A DNA stretch of 64,000 bases from Nocardiopsis quinghaiensis. GTDB lineage: Bacteria > Actinomycetota > Actinomycetes > Streptosporangiales > Streptosporangiaceae. Location of the stretch: positions 248,001 to 312,000 of the forward strand of contig NZ_VWVU01000004.1 in NCBI RefSeq assembly GCF_008638365.1, given 5' to 3'. The notes below the pieces were generated by a model. That model saw only the letters and a program-made list of their open reading frames with translations. It made no database searches and had not been told where the DNA came from. Positions 8,306 to 16,730 of the stretch are shown in pieces. The stretch's first letter is position 1; each line of letters opens with the position of its first letter. The position numbers and the translations under genes were made by a program.

Positions 8306-10483
8306 GTGCCCAACCCCCGGTCAGGCGGCGCATCCCGAGGCGAGGCCGGACGTACCTACGTCGGCTGGCGGCACACCGTGCTCCTGCCGCCCCCGGGCCC
8401 GGCGCCGCGCCGTCCGACGCCGGCCGACACCGAGACCGTCAGCGAGGAGTGGATCGCCGCCCAGCGCGACAGCGAGTCCCAGACCAACCGGCCGCTCTAC
8501 TTCGCCCTGGCCGGACTCGCCCTGTTCGCCCTGCTGTTCCCGCTGCTGTGGACGCTGCGGATCCTCCCCGGCAGCTTCGCCCTCGGCGGCGTGTTCGCCT
8601 GCGTCGCCATCGCCGCGCCCATCTCCTTCGCCCTGCTCCAGAGCCGTCAGGTCGTCGCCGAACGGCTGGAGCGGGCCCGGGAGCGCCTGGCGGCCGAACG
8701 CGACGAACGCGACCGCGACCTGCGCGAGCAGCAGCGCGAGCACGCCCGCAGGTACACCGAGTGGCGGGCGGCCGCCCGCGCCTACGAGGCACAGCCGCTC
8801 TGGTACGGGGTGACGGCCGACGTCGGCACCGTCGTCGTGGTCGGCGGCGACGAGGCCGGATGGTCCGCGCTGCTCACCACCGTCGGTGTCTCACGCCTGC
8901 GCGAGGGCGGCGACCTCACCGTCGTCGACCTCACCGGCCGCTCCGTGGTCCGCGAACTCGTCCGGCTGGCACGCCGCTGCGCCGTCGCCCCGCGCCGCTG
9001 GGTGCTCCCCGCCGACCTGCCCCGGATGACCCTGGGCACCAACCTGGACGCGGGCCAGCGCGCCCGTATCCTCTCCGCCGTCGCGGCGGCCTCCGACGAC
9101 ACCGGCACCGACGGCGCCGACGCGGACGAGACCCTCCTGCTGCGCCTGCTGGAGGTACTGGGGCCGCGCGCCGGGATCGCCGAGCTCATCGGCGGCCTGC
9201 GCGCACTCCTCACCCCCGAGGACGACGCGGCCGAGGACGACCCCGCGCTCGCGCTGCTCACCCCGAAGCAGCGTGTCCGGGTGCGCGAGCGCTGCGCCGA
9301 CGGCCACGGCATCCGCAGACGCGCCTGGGAGCTCGAACGCCGCCTCAGCCCCTTCGAGGCCGTCGGCACCCGCGCGGACGGCGCCGAGTACGCCCAGGTC
9401 AAGATCATCTCCACGGACCGGGCCTCCGGCAGGGCCGCCGCACGCGTCTACGGCACCTACGCCGTGTCCGCGCTCAGCGAGCTGCTGGAGGTTCCGCAGG
9501 AGCCCGGGACCGTGGACGGCGGACGCACCCGGGCGCGTCCCGAACGCACCACCCCGGCGCGCCCGGAGCGCACCCGCACCGTGGTGGTCTGCGGTGCCGA
9601 GACCCTTCCGCCCGGGGAGGTCGACCAGGTCCTCACCGCCGCAGCCGACAGCGGGGTGGAGGTCGTCCTGATGTTCCGCACGGCCACCCCCGCCGCCCTC
9701 GCCCGCTTCTCCGACCCCGCCTGCCTGCCCGTGGTGATGCGCCAGGGCGGCGGCTCGGCCGGAACCGTCGCCCGTGCCGTGGCCGCCGCGCCCGGTGTCT
9801 CCGGACACGACCCAGACGGGCTGCGGCTGCACCGGCTCACCGAGGTGATCGGCGCGGCCGTGGGCGACTCGGTCACCGGAGCGGGGGAGGACCCCGACGC
9901 CGAGGTGGAGGCCGACGACCGGTTCTTCCCCTCCCCCCACACCGAGTCCGGCGCGGTGATCCGCAGCGCGGCCGCCGCGCTCACCCCCCTCGACCTCGTC
10001 CGCCATGTGAGATCCGCCACCGCCTGGGGGCGGGCCACCGCGCAGGCCGCCGAGGTCGACGCGCCCGCCGCCGCCGGGGACGGCGGTGCCCAGCCGGTCC
10101 GCGCCTGCGGCCTGGACGCCGAGTCACTGCGCGGACTGCCCTCCACGGCGGCCCTGGTCCTGACAGCCGACGGCCCCGTGCTGGCCGACACCAACCCGGG
10201 TATCCTCACCCTGTCCACAGCCACCCTCGCCTCGGTGGACGACTCCCGGAACACCGCCGTCCCAGCGGACGTTGGGGACGGTGACACCGCGGCCGGGAGC
10301 CGGACCGGGAGGGGGCGGCGCACCGCGGGCGGTCGCCCACGCATCGCGGCCCCGGATCCCGCCACTCCCGACACGCCGGGCGGAGCCGCCTCCGGGCGCG
10401 GTTCCCCCACGCCGGTGGGGGCCGACGGCCAGGTGCCGCCCAACCTCGGCCCACCGCCCGAGCGGTTGGACTGGCGAAGCTGA
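8306..10483 (+). CDS. Membrane-anchored coiled-coil protein of unknown function
   Basis: 725 residues, not recognised. The layout is a Pro-rich N-terminus, two adjacent membrane helices (about 64-83 and 91-111), a highly charged Arg/Glu coiled coil (about 113-155), a large alternating helical/beta cytoplasmic region, and a disordered Gly/Pro/Arg C-terminus ending PPPERLDWRS. VGTVVVVGGDEAGWSALL and RTVVVCGAETLPPGEVDQVL resemble nucleotide-fold strands but no Walker motif is visible. The GTG start has AGGAGGTG eight nt upstream. It lies 89 bp before murT in the same direction, so a cell-wall or conjugation-like scaffold role is possible but unproven. Confidence 0.75.
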   Translation: MPNPRSGGASRGEAGRTYVGWRHTVLLPPPGPAPRRPTPADTETVSEEWIAAQRDSESQTNRPLYFALAGLALFALLFPLLWTLRILPGSFALGGVFACVAIAAPISFALLQSRQVVAERLERARERLAAERDERDRDLREQQREHARRYTEWRAAARAYEAQPLWYGVTADVGTVVVVGGDEAGWSALLTTVGVSRLREGGDLTVVDLTGRSVVRELVRLARRCAVAPRRWVLPADLPRMTLGTNLDAGQRARILSAVAAASDDTGTDGADADETLLLRLLEVLGPRAGIAELIGGLRALLTPEDDAAEDDPALALLTPKQRVRVRERCADGHGIRRRAWELERRLSPFEAVGTRADGAEYAQVKIISTDRASGRAAARVYGTYAVSALSELLEVPQEPGTVDGGRTRARPERTTPARPERTRTVVVCGAETLPPGEVDQVLTAAADSGVEVVLMFRTATPAALARFSDPACLPVVMRQGGGSAGTVARAVAAAPGVSGHDPDGLRLHRLTEVIGAAVGDSVTGAGEDPDAEVEADDRFFPSPHTESGAVIRSAAAALTPLDLVRHVRSATAWGRATAQAAEVDAPAAAGDGGAQPVRACGLDAESLRGLPSTAALVLTADGPVLADTNPGILTLSTATLASVDDSRNTAVPADVGDGDTAAGSRTGRGRRTAGGRPRIAAPDPATPDTPGGAASGRGSPTPVGADGQVPPNLGPPPERLDWRS

Positions 10484-10572
10484 TCCACGGTGGACAATAG
10501 GCTTGGCCGACACATCGCCCGCCACCTCCCAGGAGTGACCGGCACGGGCGATCCAGCAATTCTGGAGATGAG

Positions 10573-11829
10573 ATGAGCGAGCTTCCCCTGCGCGCCCAAC
10601 TGGCATCTGTTCTGGGAAGGAGCGCAGCCGGCATGTCCCGTGCCACCGGGCGGGGAGACGGCTCCGTGATCGGTGGCCGGGTGGCGCTCAAGGTCGAACC
10701 CGACCTGCTCGCCAAGCTCGCCCGGGGCCGCAGGCTCACCCTGGTCAGCGCCACCAACGGCAAGACCACCACCACCAGGCTCATCGCGCAGGCCCTGCGC
10801 GAGTTCGGTGACGTGGCCACCAACGAGTACGGCGCGAACATGCCCACCGGGCACATCACCGCGCTGTCCGACAACCGGTCCGCCGTCAACGGCGTGCTGG
10901 AGGTCGACGAGAAGTACCTCCCCCAGGTGCTCCTCGCCACCCAGCCCACGTTCGTGGTCCTGATGAACCTGAGCCGCGACCAGATGGACCGCGCCTCGGA
11001 GATCAACCTGCTCGCCAAGAAGTGGCGCGTCGCCCTGGGCAAGAGCAACGCCCACGTCATCGCCAACGCCGACGACCCGCTCGTGGCCTGGGCGGGCCTG
11101 GGCGCGCCCAACGCCACCTGGGTCTCCGCGGGCCAGCGCTGGAAGGAGGACTCCTGGTGCTGCCCCGAGTGCGGCGGCCACCTCAAGCGCGACACCGACC
11201 CGCACTGGGAGTGCCCCGAGTGCGGGCTGGCCAGGCCCGAGACCACCTGGGCGGTGGACAACGACTCCGACGCCCTCCTCACCCCGGAGGGCCAGCGCGT
11301 CAAACTGCGGATGAACCTGCCCGGTGACGCCAACCGCTCCAACGCCGCGATCGCCGCCGCGACAGCCGCCGGGTACGGCATCCACCCCGAGCGCACCGTG
11401 GAGCGGCTGCGCGAGGTCACCTCGGTCGCGGGCCGCTACACCTCCGTGGTGACCATGGGCGTCGAGGTGCGTCTGCTGCTCTCCAAGAACCCCGCCGGGT
11501 GGCTGGAGTCCTTCGCGGTCCTGGACCCGCCCCGCACACCGGTGATCCTCGCGGTCAACGCGCAGGTCCCCGACGGCAAGGACACCTCCTGGCTGTGGGA
11601 CGTCGACTACACCGTGCTGCGCGGCCGCCGCGTGTTCGTCATGGGCGAGCGCCGCACCGACCTCGCGCTGCGCCTGGAGACCGACGGCGTCCAGTTCGAG
11701 GTCGCCGACCGGGTGGACGAGGTCCTGGGCCGCCTCAAGGCGGAGCAGTCCGACATCACCAAGGTCGACCTCATCGCCAACTACACCGCCTTCCAGCAGA
11801 TCCGCACGGCCTACGGCCGAGTCCAGTAG
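10573..11829 (+). CDS. murT: Lipid II isoglutaminyl synthase, MurT subunit
   Basis: 418 residues. A Mur-ligase ATP-binding loop SATNGKTTTTRLIA lies at about residues 59-72, followed by a central zinc-ribbon insertion with two CPEC motifs (CCPECGG and WECPECGL) characteristic of MurT, and the C-terminal DUF1727 domain (DLIANYTAFQQIR). With GatD it amidates the D-glutamate of lipid II to D-isoglutamine using ATP and glutamine-derived ammonia, which is needed for transpeptidase cross-linking. GGAGATGAG precedes the ATG. gatD follows directly. Confidence 0.95.
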   Translation: MSELPLRAQLASVLGRSAAGMSRATGRGDGSVIGGRVALKVEPDLLAKLARGRRLTLVSATNGKTTTTRLIAQALREFGDVATNEYGANMPTGHITALSDNRSAVNGVLEVDEKYLPQVLLATQPTFVVLMNLSRDQMDRASEINLLAKKWRVALGKSNAHVIANADDPLVAWAGLGAPNATWVSAGQRWKEDSWCCPECGGHLKRDTDPHWECPECGLARPETTWAVDNDSDALLTPEGQRVKLRMNLPGDANRSNAAIAAATAAGYGIHPERTVERLREVTSVAGRYTSVVTMGVEVRLLLSKNPAGWLESFAVLDPPRTPVILAVNAQVPDGKDTSWLWDVDYTVLRGRRVFVMGERRTDLALRLETDGVQFEVADRVDEVLGRLKAEQSDITKVDLIANYTAFQQIRTAYGRVQ

Positions 11830-11839
11830 GGAGATGCCC

Positions 11840-12550
11840 ATGACGAACACCAGCGCACTGCGGATCGTGTGGATCTACCCCGACCTGCTGAGCACCTACG
11901 GCGACCAGGGCAACGTCCTGATCCTCAAGCGCCGCGCCGAACTGCGCGGCATCCCCACCGAGGTCGTGCAGGTCTACTCCAGCGACCCCGTGCCCGCGCA
12001 GGGCGACATCTACCTGCTCGGCGGCGGCGAGGACCGCCCGCAGATCCTGGCGGCCGACCGCCTGCGCGCCGACGGCGGCCTGGCGCGCGCCGCCGCCGGC
12101 GGCGCCTGCGTGTTCGCTGTGTGCGCCGGGTACCAGATCATCGGCGAGTCCTACGGCGACGACGAGTCCAACCCGCTCCCGGGCCTGGGCATCATCGACA
12201 TCCGCAGCGGCCGCGGACAGGGCCGCGCGGTCGGCGAGATCGTCGCGGACGTGGACCCGGCGCTGGGCGTGGGCCGGATCACCGGCTTCGAGAACCACCA
12301 GGGCCGCACGGCCATCGGCCCGTCGGCCAAGCCGCTGTCCACCACGGTGCGCGGCATCGGCAACGACGACCGCACCGAGGGTGCCTACCAGGGGCAGGTG
12401 CTGGGCACCTACCTGCACGGACCGGCCCTGCCCCGCAACCCCGAGCTGGCCGACCTGCTGCTGCGCTGGCGGGTGGGCCCGGTCGCGCCGCTCGCCCCGT
12501 CCTGGGGGGAGCGCCTGCACGACGAGCGTCTCGCCGCCGGCCTGCGCTGA
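11840..12550 (+). CDS. gatD: Lipid II isoglutaminyl synthase, GatD glutaminase subunit
   Basis: 236 residues of the CobB/CobQ-type class I amidotransferase fold. The nucleophile Cys is in VFAVCAGYQIIG, with a conserved His in the later GTYLHGPALPRNP. GatD hydrolyses glutamine and channels ammonia to MurT. ATG 11840 is favoured because GGGAG lies six nt upstream, whereas the ATG at 11834 overlaps that site. The gene is ten bases after murT and is followed by a strong terminator, so the two form the end of an operon. Confidence 0.95.
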   Translation: MTNTSALRIVWIYPDLLSTYGDQGNVLILKRRAELRGIPTEVVQVYSSDPVPAQGDIYLLGGGEDRPQILAADRLRADGGLARAAAGGACVFAVCAGYQIIGESYGDDESNPLPGLGIIDIRSGRGQGRAVGEIVADVDPALGVGRITGFENHQGRTAIGPSAKPLSTTVRGIGNDDRTEGAYQGQVLGTYLHGPALPRNPELADLLLRWRVGPVAPLAPSWGERLHDERLAAGLR

Positions 12551-12571
12551 CCCGTCCTTCGGAGCGTGTCC

Positions 12572-12602
12572 GGGGCCCGGCGGGTACGTCCCGCCGGGCC
12601 CC
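12572..12602 (+). terminator. Terminator after gatD
   Basis: A perfect 13-bp stem (GGGGCCCGGCGGG and its complement) with a TACGT loop, 22 bp beyond the gatD stop. Confidence 0.85.
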
Positions 12603-12667
12603 GGTGTCCTCCCGCACGCCACGGCGTGTCGTGGAATGAACCGCCTGGTGCGACCGCTGTCGGTTAC

Positions 12668-13588
12668 ATGAAGGCAATCGCACTGCAGCAGTACGGATCC
12701 GCCGACGACCTCTCCCTGGTGGAGCTTCCCGACCCCAAGGTCGCGCCGAGCGAGGTCCTGATCCGGGTGAGGGCGGCGGGGGTCAACCCCGTCGACTGGA
12801 AGCTCGCCTCCGGAGGACTCGACGCCCTCATGGAGGCGGACTTCCCGTTCATCCCCGGATGGGACGTCGCCGGCGTCGTCGAGGCGGTCGGGCCCGACGC
12901 GCACGAGTACCGGGTCGGGGACGAGGTCTACGGGTACCTCCGCAAGGACTGGGCCAAGAACGGCACCTACGCCGAGCTCGTCTCGGCCAACGTGCGCATG
13001 ATCGCGCCCAGGCCGAGGTCGCTGAGCTGGCAGCAGGCCGCCGGGGTCCCGCTCGCGGGCCTCACCGCCTACCAGTCCGTCGAGCGGGTGGGGATCGGCT
13101 CCGGTGACACGGTGCTCGTCCACGCCGCGTCGGGCGGCGTCGGGTCGTTCGGCGTCCAGATCGCCGTCGACCGCGGGGCCCGGGTCATCGGCACCGCCAG
13201 CGAGCGCAACCACGACTTCCTGCGTTCCCTGGGCGCCGAGCCGGTGGTCTACGGCGACGGCCTCAACGACCGGGTCCGCGCCCTGGCCCCGGACGGGGTC
13301 GACGCGGTGCTCGACTTCGTCGGCGGCGGGGTCGCAGGGGAGTCGCTGCCCCTGGTGGGCGACGCCGGACGGGTCGTGTCCGTCGCCGACCCCGAGATCC
13401 AGGAGCGGGGCGGCCACTGGCTGTGGGTGCGCCCGGACTCCGCCGACCTCGCCGAGCTGGCCCGCCTGGCCGACGGCGGCAGGCTCACCGTGCACGTGGA
13501 CCGCGAGTTCCCGCTCGCCGAGACGGCCGACGCGTGGCGTCTGAGCCAGACCGGGCGCACCCGGGGAAAGATCGTCCTCACCGTCTGA
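12668..13588 (+). CDS. NADP-dependent quinone-oxidoreductase-like protein (MDR family)
   Basis: 306 residues of the zinc-free medium-chain dehydrogenase family. The N-terminal GroES-like fold (MKAIALQQYGSADDL, GVNPVDWKLASGG, GWDVAGVVEAVG) is followed by a Rossmann domain with VLVHAASGGVGSFGVQIA. There are no zinc-binding Cys/His residues, so a quinone or alkenal reductase using NADPH is likely; the substrate is unknown. The ATG at 12668 is the first that begins the domain. It is monocistronic between two strong hairpins. Confidence 0.85.
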   Translation: MKAIALQQYGSADDLSLVELPDPKVAPSEVLIRVRAAGVNPVDWKLASGGLDALMEADFPFIPGWDVAGVVEAVGPDAHEYRVGDEVYGYLRKDWAKNGTYAELVSANVRMIAPRPRSLSWQQAAGVPLAGLTAYQSVERVGIGSGDTVLVHAASGGVGSFGVQIAVDRGARVIGTASERNHDFLRSLGAEPVVYGDGLNDRVRALAPDGVDAVLDFVGGGVAGESLPLVGDAGRVVSVADPEIQERGGHWLWVRPDSADLAELARLADGGRLTVHVDREFPLAETADAWRLSQTGRTRGKIVLTV

Positions 13589-13612
13589 CGGAGCCGTTCC
13601 GTCACGGCTGAC

Positions 13613-13645
13613 GGGGTCCGGCCGGAGCAGCGCCGGCCGGACCCC
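13613..13645 (+). terminator. Terminator after the oxidoreductase gene
   Basis: A perfect 13-bp stem, GGGGTCCGGCCGG (13613-13625) pairing with 13633-13645, with a 7-nt loop. Confidence 0.85.
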
Positions 13646-13741
13646 GGGACGTGTGCGGCGGGTCTCTGACCTGCTGTGCGACATTCTTGAACATAAGTGT
13701 GCGAACCGGAATGAACCACGCATGGCGTGTGTCACACCAAC

Positions 13742-14443
13742 ATGAGCACCAGCGGTCCGCACGCACCACCGCCCGGGGGGCCCGGCTCTCTCGTGCGGGT
13801 CCTCGCCATCCCCGTCGCCGTGTTCCTGGCCGCACTCGGCTGCGTCGTCATGGTCCCCGTGCTGGCGAGCGTCCCGCTGCCGAACGCCCGGGTGGTCGCC
13901 GTGGAGGAGGAGCCGGAACCCGGCGCCGCGCGGGAACCGGGCCAGGAGCCGCCGGGTGAGGAGCCGCCGAGCCAGGAGCCGCCGGGCGGGGAACCCGAGC
14001 GGGAGGGGCCCACCACCGGGGAGGGTGAGGCGGGTCCCGCACCGCGGTCGGTGCCGCCGGAGTCCTACGACGGGGCCTCCGCCGAGTTCGACACCTTCCT
14101 CGTGGAGGTCGAGAAGGCCTACACCGACACCACCATCACCGACGGGATGGGATCCTCCGACACCGCGCCCTCGGGCATGGAGTTCCACATCTACCGGCTC
14201 CACGTGACCAACCAGGGCACCGGGCCGGCGGTCTTCGACACCTACGGGACCACCGGCCTGACCACCGACGGCCTGGAGTACGCCAACGACGTCGACGCCG
14301 AGATCACCGTGGCGTGGGACTACTTCTGGGACGGCATCAACCCCGAGGAGACCGTCACCACCCACATCCTGTTCCTGGTCCCGGTCGGGACCGAGTTCAC
14401 CGAGGTCAGGATCGCCGGACGCACCTCCCTCGAACCCAACTGA
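13742..14443 (+). CDS. Exported Pro/Glu-rich protein with DUF4352-like C-terminal domain
   Basis: 233 residues: a short Pro-rich N-terminus, one membrane helix (VRVLAIPVAVFLAALGCVVMV), a low-complexity linker with repeated EEPPSQEPP-type units, then a ~130-residue beta-sandwich-like domain (FHIYRLHVTNQGTGPAVFDTYG, then TEVRIAGRTS) resembling Telomeric-repeat-factor-like DUF4352 extracellular domains. A signal anchor with an outward-facing domain is likely. Ligand and role are unknown. ATG 13742 is preferred over an in-frame upstream GTG at 13727. Confidence 0.7.
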   Translation: MSTSGPHAPPPGGPGSLVRVLAIPVAVFLAALGCVVMVPVLASVPLPNARVVAVEEEPEPGAAREPGQEPPGEEPPSQEPPGGEPEREGPTTGEGEAGPAPRSVPPESYDGASAEFDTFLVEVEKAYTDTTITDGMGSSDTAPSGMEFHIYRLHVTNQGTGPAVFDTYGTTGLTTDGLEYANDVDAEITVAWDYFWDGINPEETVTTHILFLVPVGTEFTEVRIAGRTSLEPN

Positions 14444-14533
14444 GGAAGGCCCGGCCAGGGACGGTCCTGTACCCATGGCGGGGTGCGGCGCTCCGGACTC
14501 GCCACAAGCACAAGACCACGCGCGGGGCGGGAC

Positions 14534-15556
14534 CTAGCGGGGACGGCGGCGCAGGTTGATCTGGGCGTTGGCACCCGTGTCCGGGTCCACCACGACCTCC
14601 TGCCCGGCGGCGATGCCGTCCACCACCAGGTCGGCGTCGGTCGGCACCGCGCGCCTGACCACGCCCAGGGCGATCGGTCCCAGTTCGTGGTGGCGGGCCG
14701 ACGTGCCCACCCGGCCCACGGCTCGCCCGTCCAGTTCGAGCGCGGCGCCCACCTCAGGCAGGCGCTCGGCGGTGCCGTCCAGGTGCAGCATCACCAGGCG
14801 GCGCGGCGGACGACCCAGGTTGTGCACCCGCGCCACCGTCTCCTGGCCCGGGTAGCAGCCCTTCTCCAGGTGCACCGCCCGGTCCACCCAGGCCACCTCG
14901 TGCGGGATCGTGCGGTCGTCCGTGTCCAGGCCCGGGCGCACCCGGTGCTCCGCGATCCGGTTCGCCTCGTAGGCCCACATGCCCGCCGGGCGCGCCCCGG
15001 CCGCCGTGAGCGCCTCGGCCGCCCCGGTGAGCCGCTCGGAGGGCAGGAACAGGTCGGTCTCCCCCCCGGCCGCGCGCGCGGGCACGTCGTCGAGCGAGGC
15101 GGCTCCGACCACCTTGGCGCGGTCGGGGCCGAGCACGGTCAGCACCGCGCGGGAGTCACCCAGGTCCTCCACCTCCACACGCAGCATGAACCGCATCGAG
15201 TCCAGGAACTTCGCCAGTTCCGAGCCGCCCCCGGGTTCGGTGTGGATCCAGGTGGCCTCGCCGTCGTCCATCAGGGAGAGGTGGTGCCGCAGGTGTCCCC
15301 GGGTGTCCAGGACCAGCGCCTCGGTGCCGGTCCCCGGGGCCAGCCCCGTGGTCAGCTGGCTGGTGAGGTCGTTGAGCCACCCCAGGCGGTCGGGCCCGGC
15401 GACCCGGACCACGCCCCGGTTGCTCCGGTCGACCCACGCGCTCGAACGTTCGATGGCACGCCCCTCGTGGGAGGGGTCGCCGTAGTGCGCGGCGATCCCG
15501 GAGTCGGGGGACTCGGCGCTCACGGCGCCCGGTGTGCTCAGCAGCGGCGAAGTCAT
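14534..15556 (-). CDS. ygfZ: Folate-binding YgfZ-like protein (Fe-S cluster maintenance)
   Basis: 340 residues of the GcvT-like COG0354 family. The signature KGCYPGQE lies in HLEKGCYPGQETVARVHNLG with the conserved Cys. YgfZ/IBA57 proteins use tetrahydrofolate to support assembly or repair of certain iron-sulfur enzymes. The N-terminal segment AHYGDPSHEGRAIER matches the start of the fold. It is transcribed away from the 12-codon ORF and nitrobindin genes. Confidence 0.9.
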   Translation of the reverse strand: MTSPLLSTPGAVSAESPDSGIAAHYGDPSHEGRAIERSSAWVDRSNRGVVRVAGPDRLGWLNDLTSQLTTGLAPGTGTEALVLDTRGHLRHHLSLMDDGEATWIHTEPGGGSELAKFLDSMRFMLRVEVEDLGDSRAVLTVLGPDRAKVVGAASLDDVPARAAGGETDLFLPSERLTGAAEALTAAGARPAGMWAYEANRIAEHRVRPGLDTDDRTIPHEVAWVDRAVHLEKGCYPGQETVARVHNLGRPPRRLVMLHLDGTAERLPEVGAALELDGRAVGRVGTSARHHELGPIALGVVRRAVPTDADLVVDGIAAGQEVVVDPDTGANAQINLRRRPR

Positions 15557-15695
15557 ACCGACGAGCCTAGGACATACTCCGTGGGCGCCGCCTGCGGCGA
15601 GCGGCGTATGCGTGCGCGGGGCACGCCCCGGACCGCTCCACGAAGAGGTCCGAGAACACGTCTCCCACCTGCGGTTTTGCTCACAGAAAAAACAT

Positions 15696-15725
15696 TTGCC
15701 CCACGGCTCGGGCGGGACGTACTGT
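15696..15725 (+). promoter_or_regulatory. Promoter for the 12-codon ORF
   Basis: TTGCCC (15696-15701), an 18-nt spacer and TACTGT (15720-15725) give a good SigA-type promoter, following an unusually A-rich stretch for this genome. The expected transcription start is near 15732. Confidence 0.5.
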
Positions 15726-15758
15726 CGGTGGCACGCAGGAAAGGAGGTGGTCCAAGTA

Positions 15759-15797
15759 ATGAGTGATCTTAGGACTGGCGAGGTGGCCGTCCGCTAG
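15759..15797 (+). CDS. 12-codon ORF with a near-perfect Shine-Dalgarno
   Basis: ATG to TAG encoding MSDLRTGEVAVR. It is preceded at 15739-15753 by AAAGGAGGTGGTC, complementary to almost the whole 16S rRNA 3' tail, and by a good promoter. The strength of the ribosome-binding site relative to the tiny ORF suggests either a functional micropeptide or a translated leader that titrates or stages ribosomes. I do not recognise a family. The nearest gene downstream is on the opposite strand, so it is not obviously an attenuator. Confidence 0.45.
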   Translation: MSDLRTGEVAVR

Positions 15798-15981
15798 GAC
15801 GACGCCGCGTTCGCGCGACGCCGTTCGCAGCGAATCCCAGACGGACACCCGGACCCCGGGCTGCCGGCCTCGTCCGACCGGCCCCGCCCCAAGGCGGGAG
15901 AGAGCCCGGGGTCTGCCCCTGTCCGGGGACGGGGCCCGGCCGCCTCCCCGGCTGTTCCCCCCTGCTTCCCCGCTTCCCCGG

Positions 15982-16521
15982 CTACTCCTGGCCGACCCGC
16001 TTGAGCTGCGCGGACATGTACGAGCGCAGGCTGTGGCCGCGCGCGGCCAGGTCCCAGGCGTATCCCAGCGTCTCCCGGTTGTCGCCGAACAGGCCGTACA
16101 GCCGGTGCGAGGCGGTCGCGTCGATTCCGGTCTCGGTGTGCACCACCGCGTCGGTGGACATCTCCACCCGGTTCGCGAACACGTTGCCCAGGTACACCTC
16201 GGTGAAGCCCTCGGGGTGCGCGATCAGCGCCTCCAGGTGCACGACGGGCTCGCCCGGCCCGCGTTCCCCGGCGTCGGACTCCGGGCGCACGCGCCAGTAC
16301 CCCGACTCCTCGGCGACCAGATCACCTGGATCGCCCTCCGGGGTCATCCGCCAGGCCCTGCTCGTGAAGGCCATGTAGGGCAGACCCGCCCTCTGCGAGA
16401 ACTCGATCTCCTGGCCGAACTGGAACTCCTCCACGTCGGCGTAGCCGGCGACGCCCACGCCCTTCCAACGGCCGAGCAGGAAGGACAGTTTCGCCAGATC
16501 GGGGTGTACCTCAGCGTCCAT
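15982..16521 (-). CDS. Nitrobindin-like haem-binding protein (FABP/DUF1794 family)
   Basis: 179 residues forming a lipocalin-like beta barrel. The signature LLGRWKGVGVAGY (GxWxGxG) is near the N-terminus, and a C-terminal His in ASHRLYGLFG matches the proximal haem ligand region. Bacterial nitrobindins bind ferric haem and react with NO or peroxynitrite. ATG 16521 gives a protein that starts a few residues before the barrel; in-frame upstream sequence looks non-coding. It is divergent from the GIDE-domain gene. Confidence 0.85.
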   Translation of the reverse strand: MDAEVHPDLAKLSFLLGRWKGVGVAGYADVEEFQFGQEIEFSQRAGLPYMAFTSRAWRMTPEGDPGDLVAEESGYWRVRPESDAGERGPGEPVVHLEALIAHPEGFTEVYLGNVFANRVEMSTDAVVHTETGIDATASHRLYGLFGDNRETLGYAWDLAARGHSLRSYMSAQLKRVGQE

Positions 16522-16730
16522 AACCCCCGAGCGTAACGGCGGCGAGGGGGTGGCGGTGACCACCGGCGGGCCCACGTGGCGGCCGCCACCTCCGTGCCCC
16601 GGTACGGACATGCCCAATTGGCCCCGCTTTCCCGGGGAACTGGTAAAGATTGTCAGCAGCGCGGTGTGGCCACGGGGTGCTCCGCCCGCCGTTGTCGTAT
16701 GACCTCACGCACTTTCCAAAGGGGCGGCCT

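Noticed and set aside
11771-14476. A 901-residue minus-strand open frame opposite gatD and the oxidoreductase
   Set aside because: It is antisense to genes with clear catalytic motifs and crosses two terminators; the amino-acid composition is that of a shadow frame.
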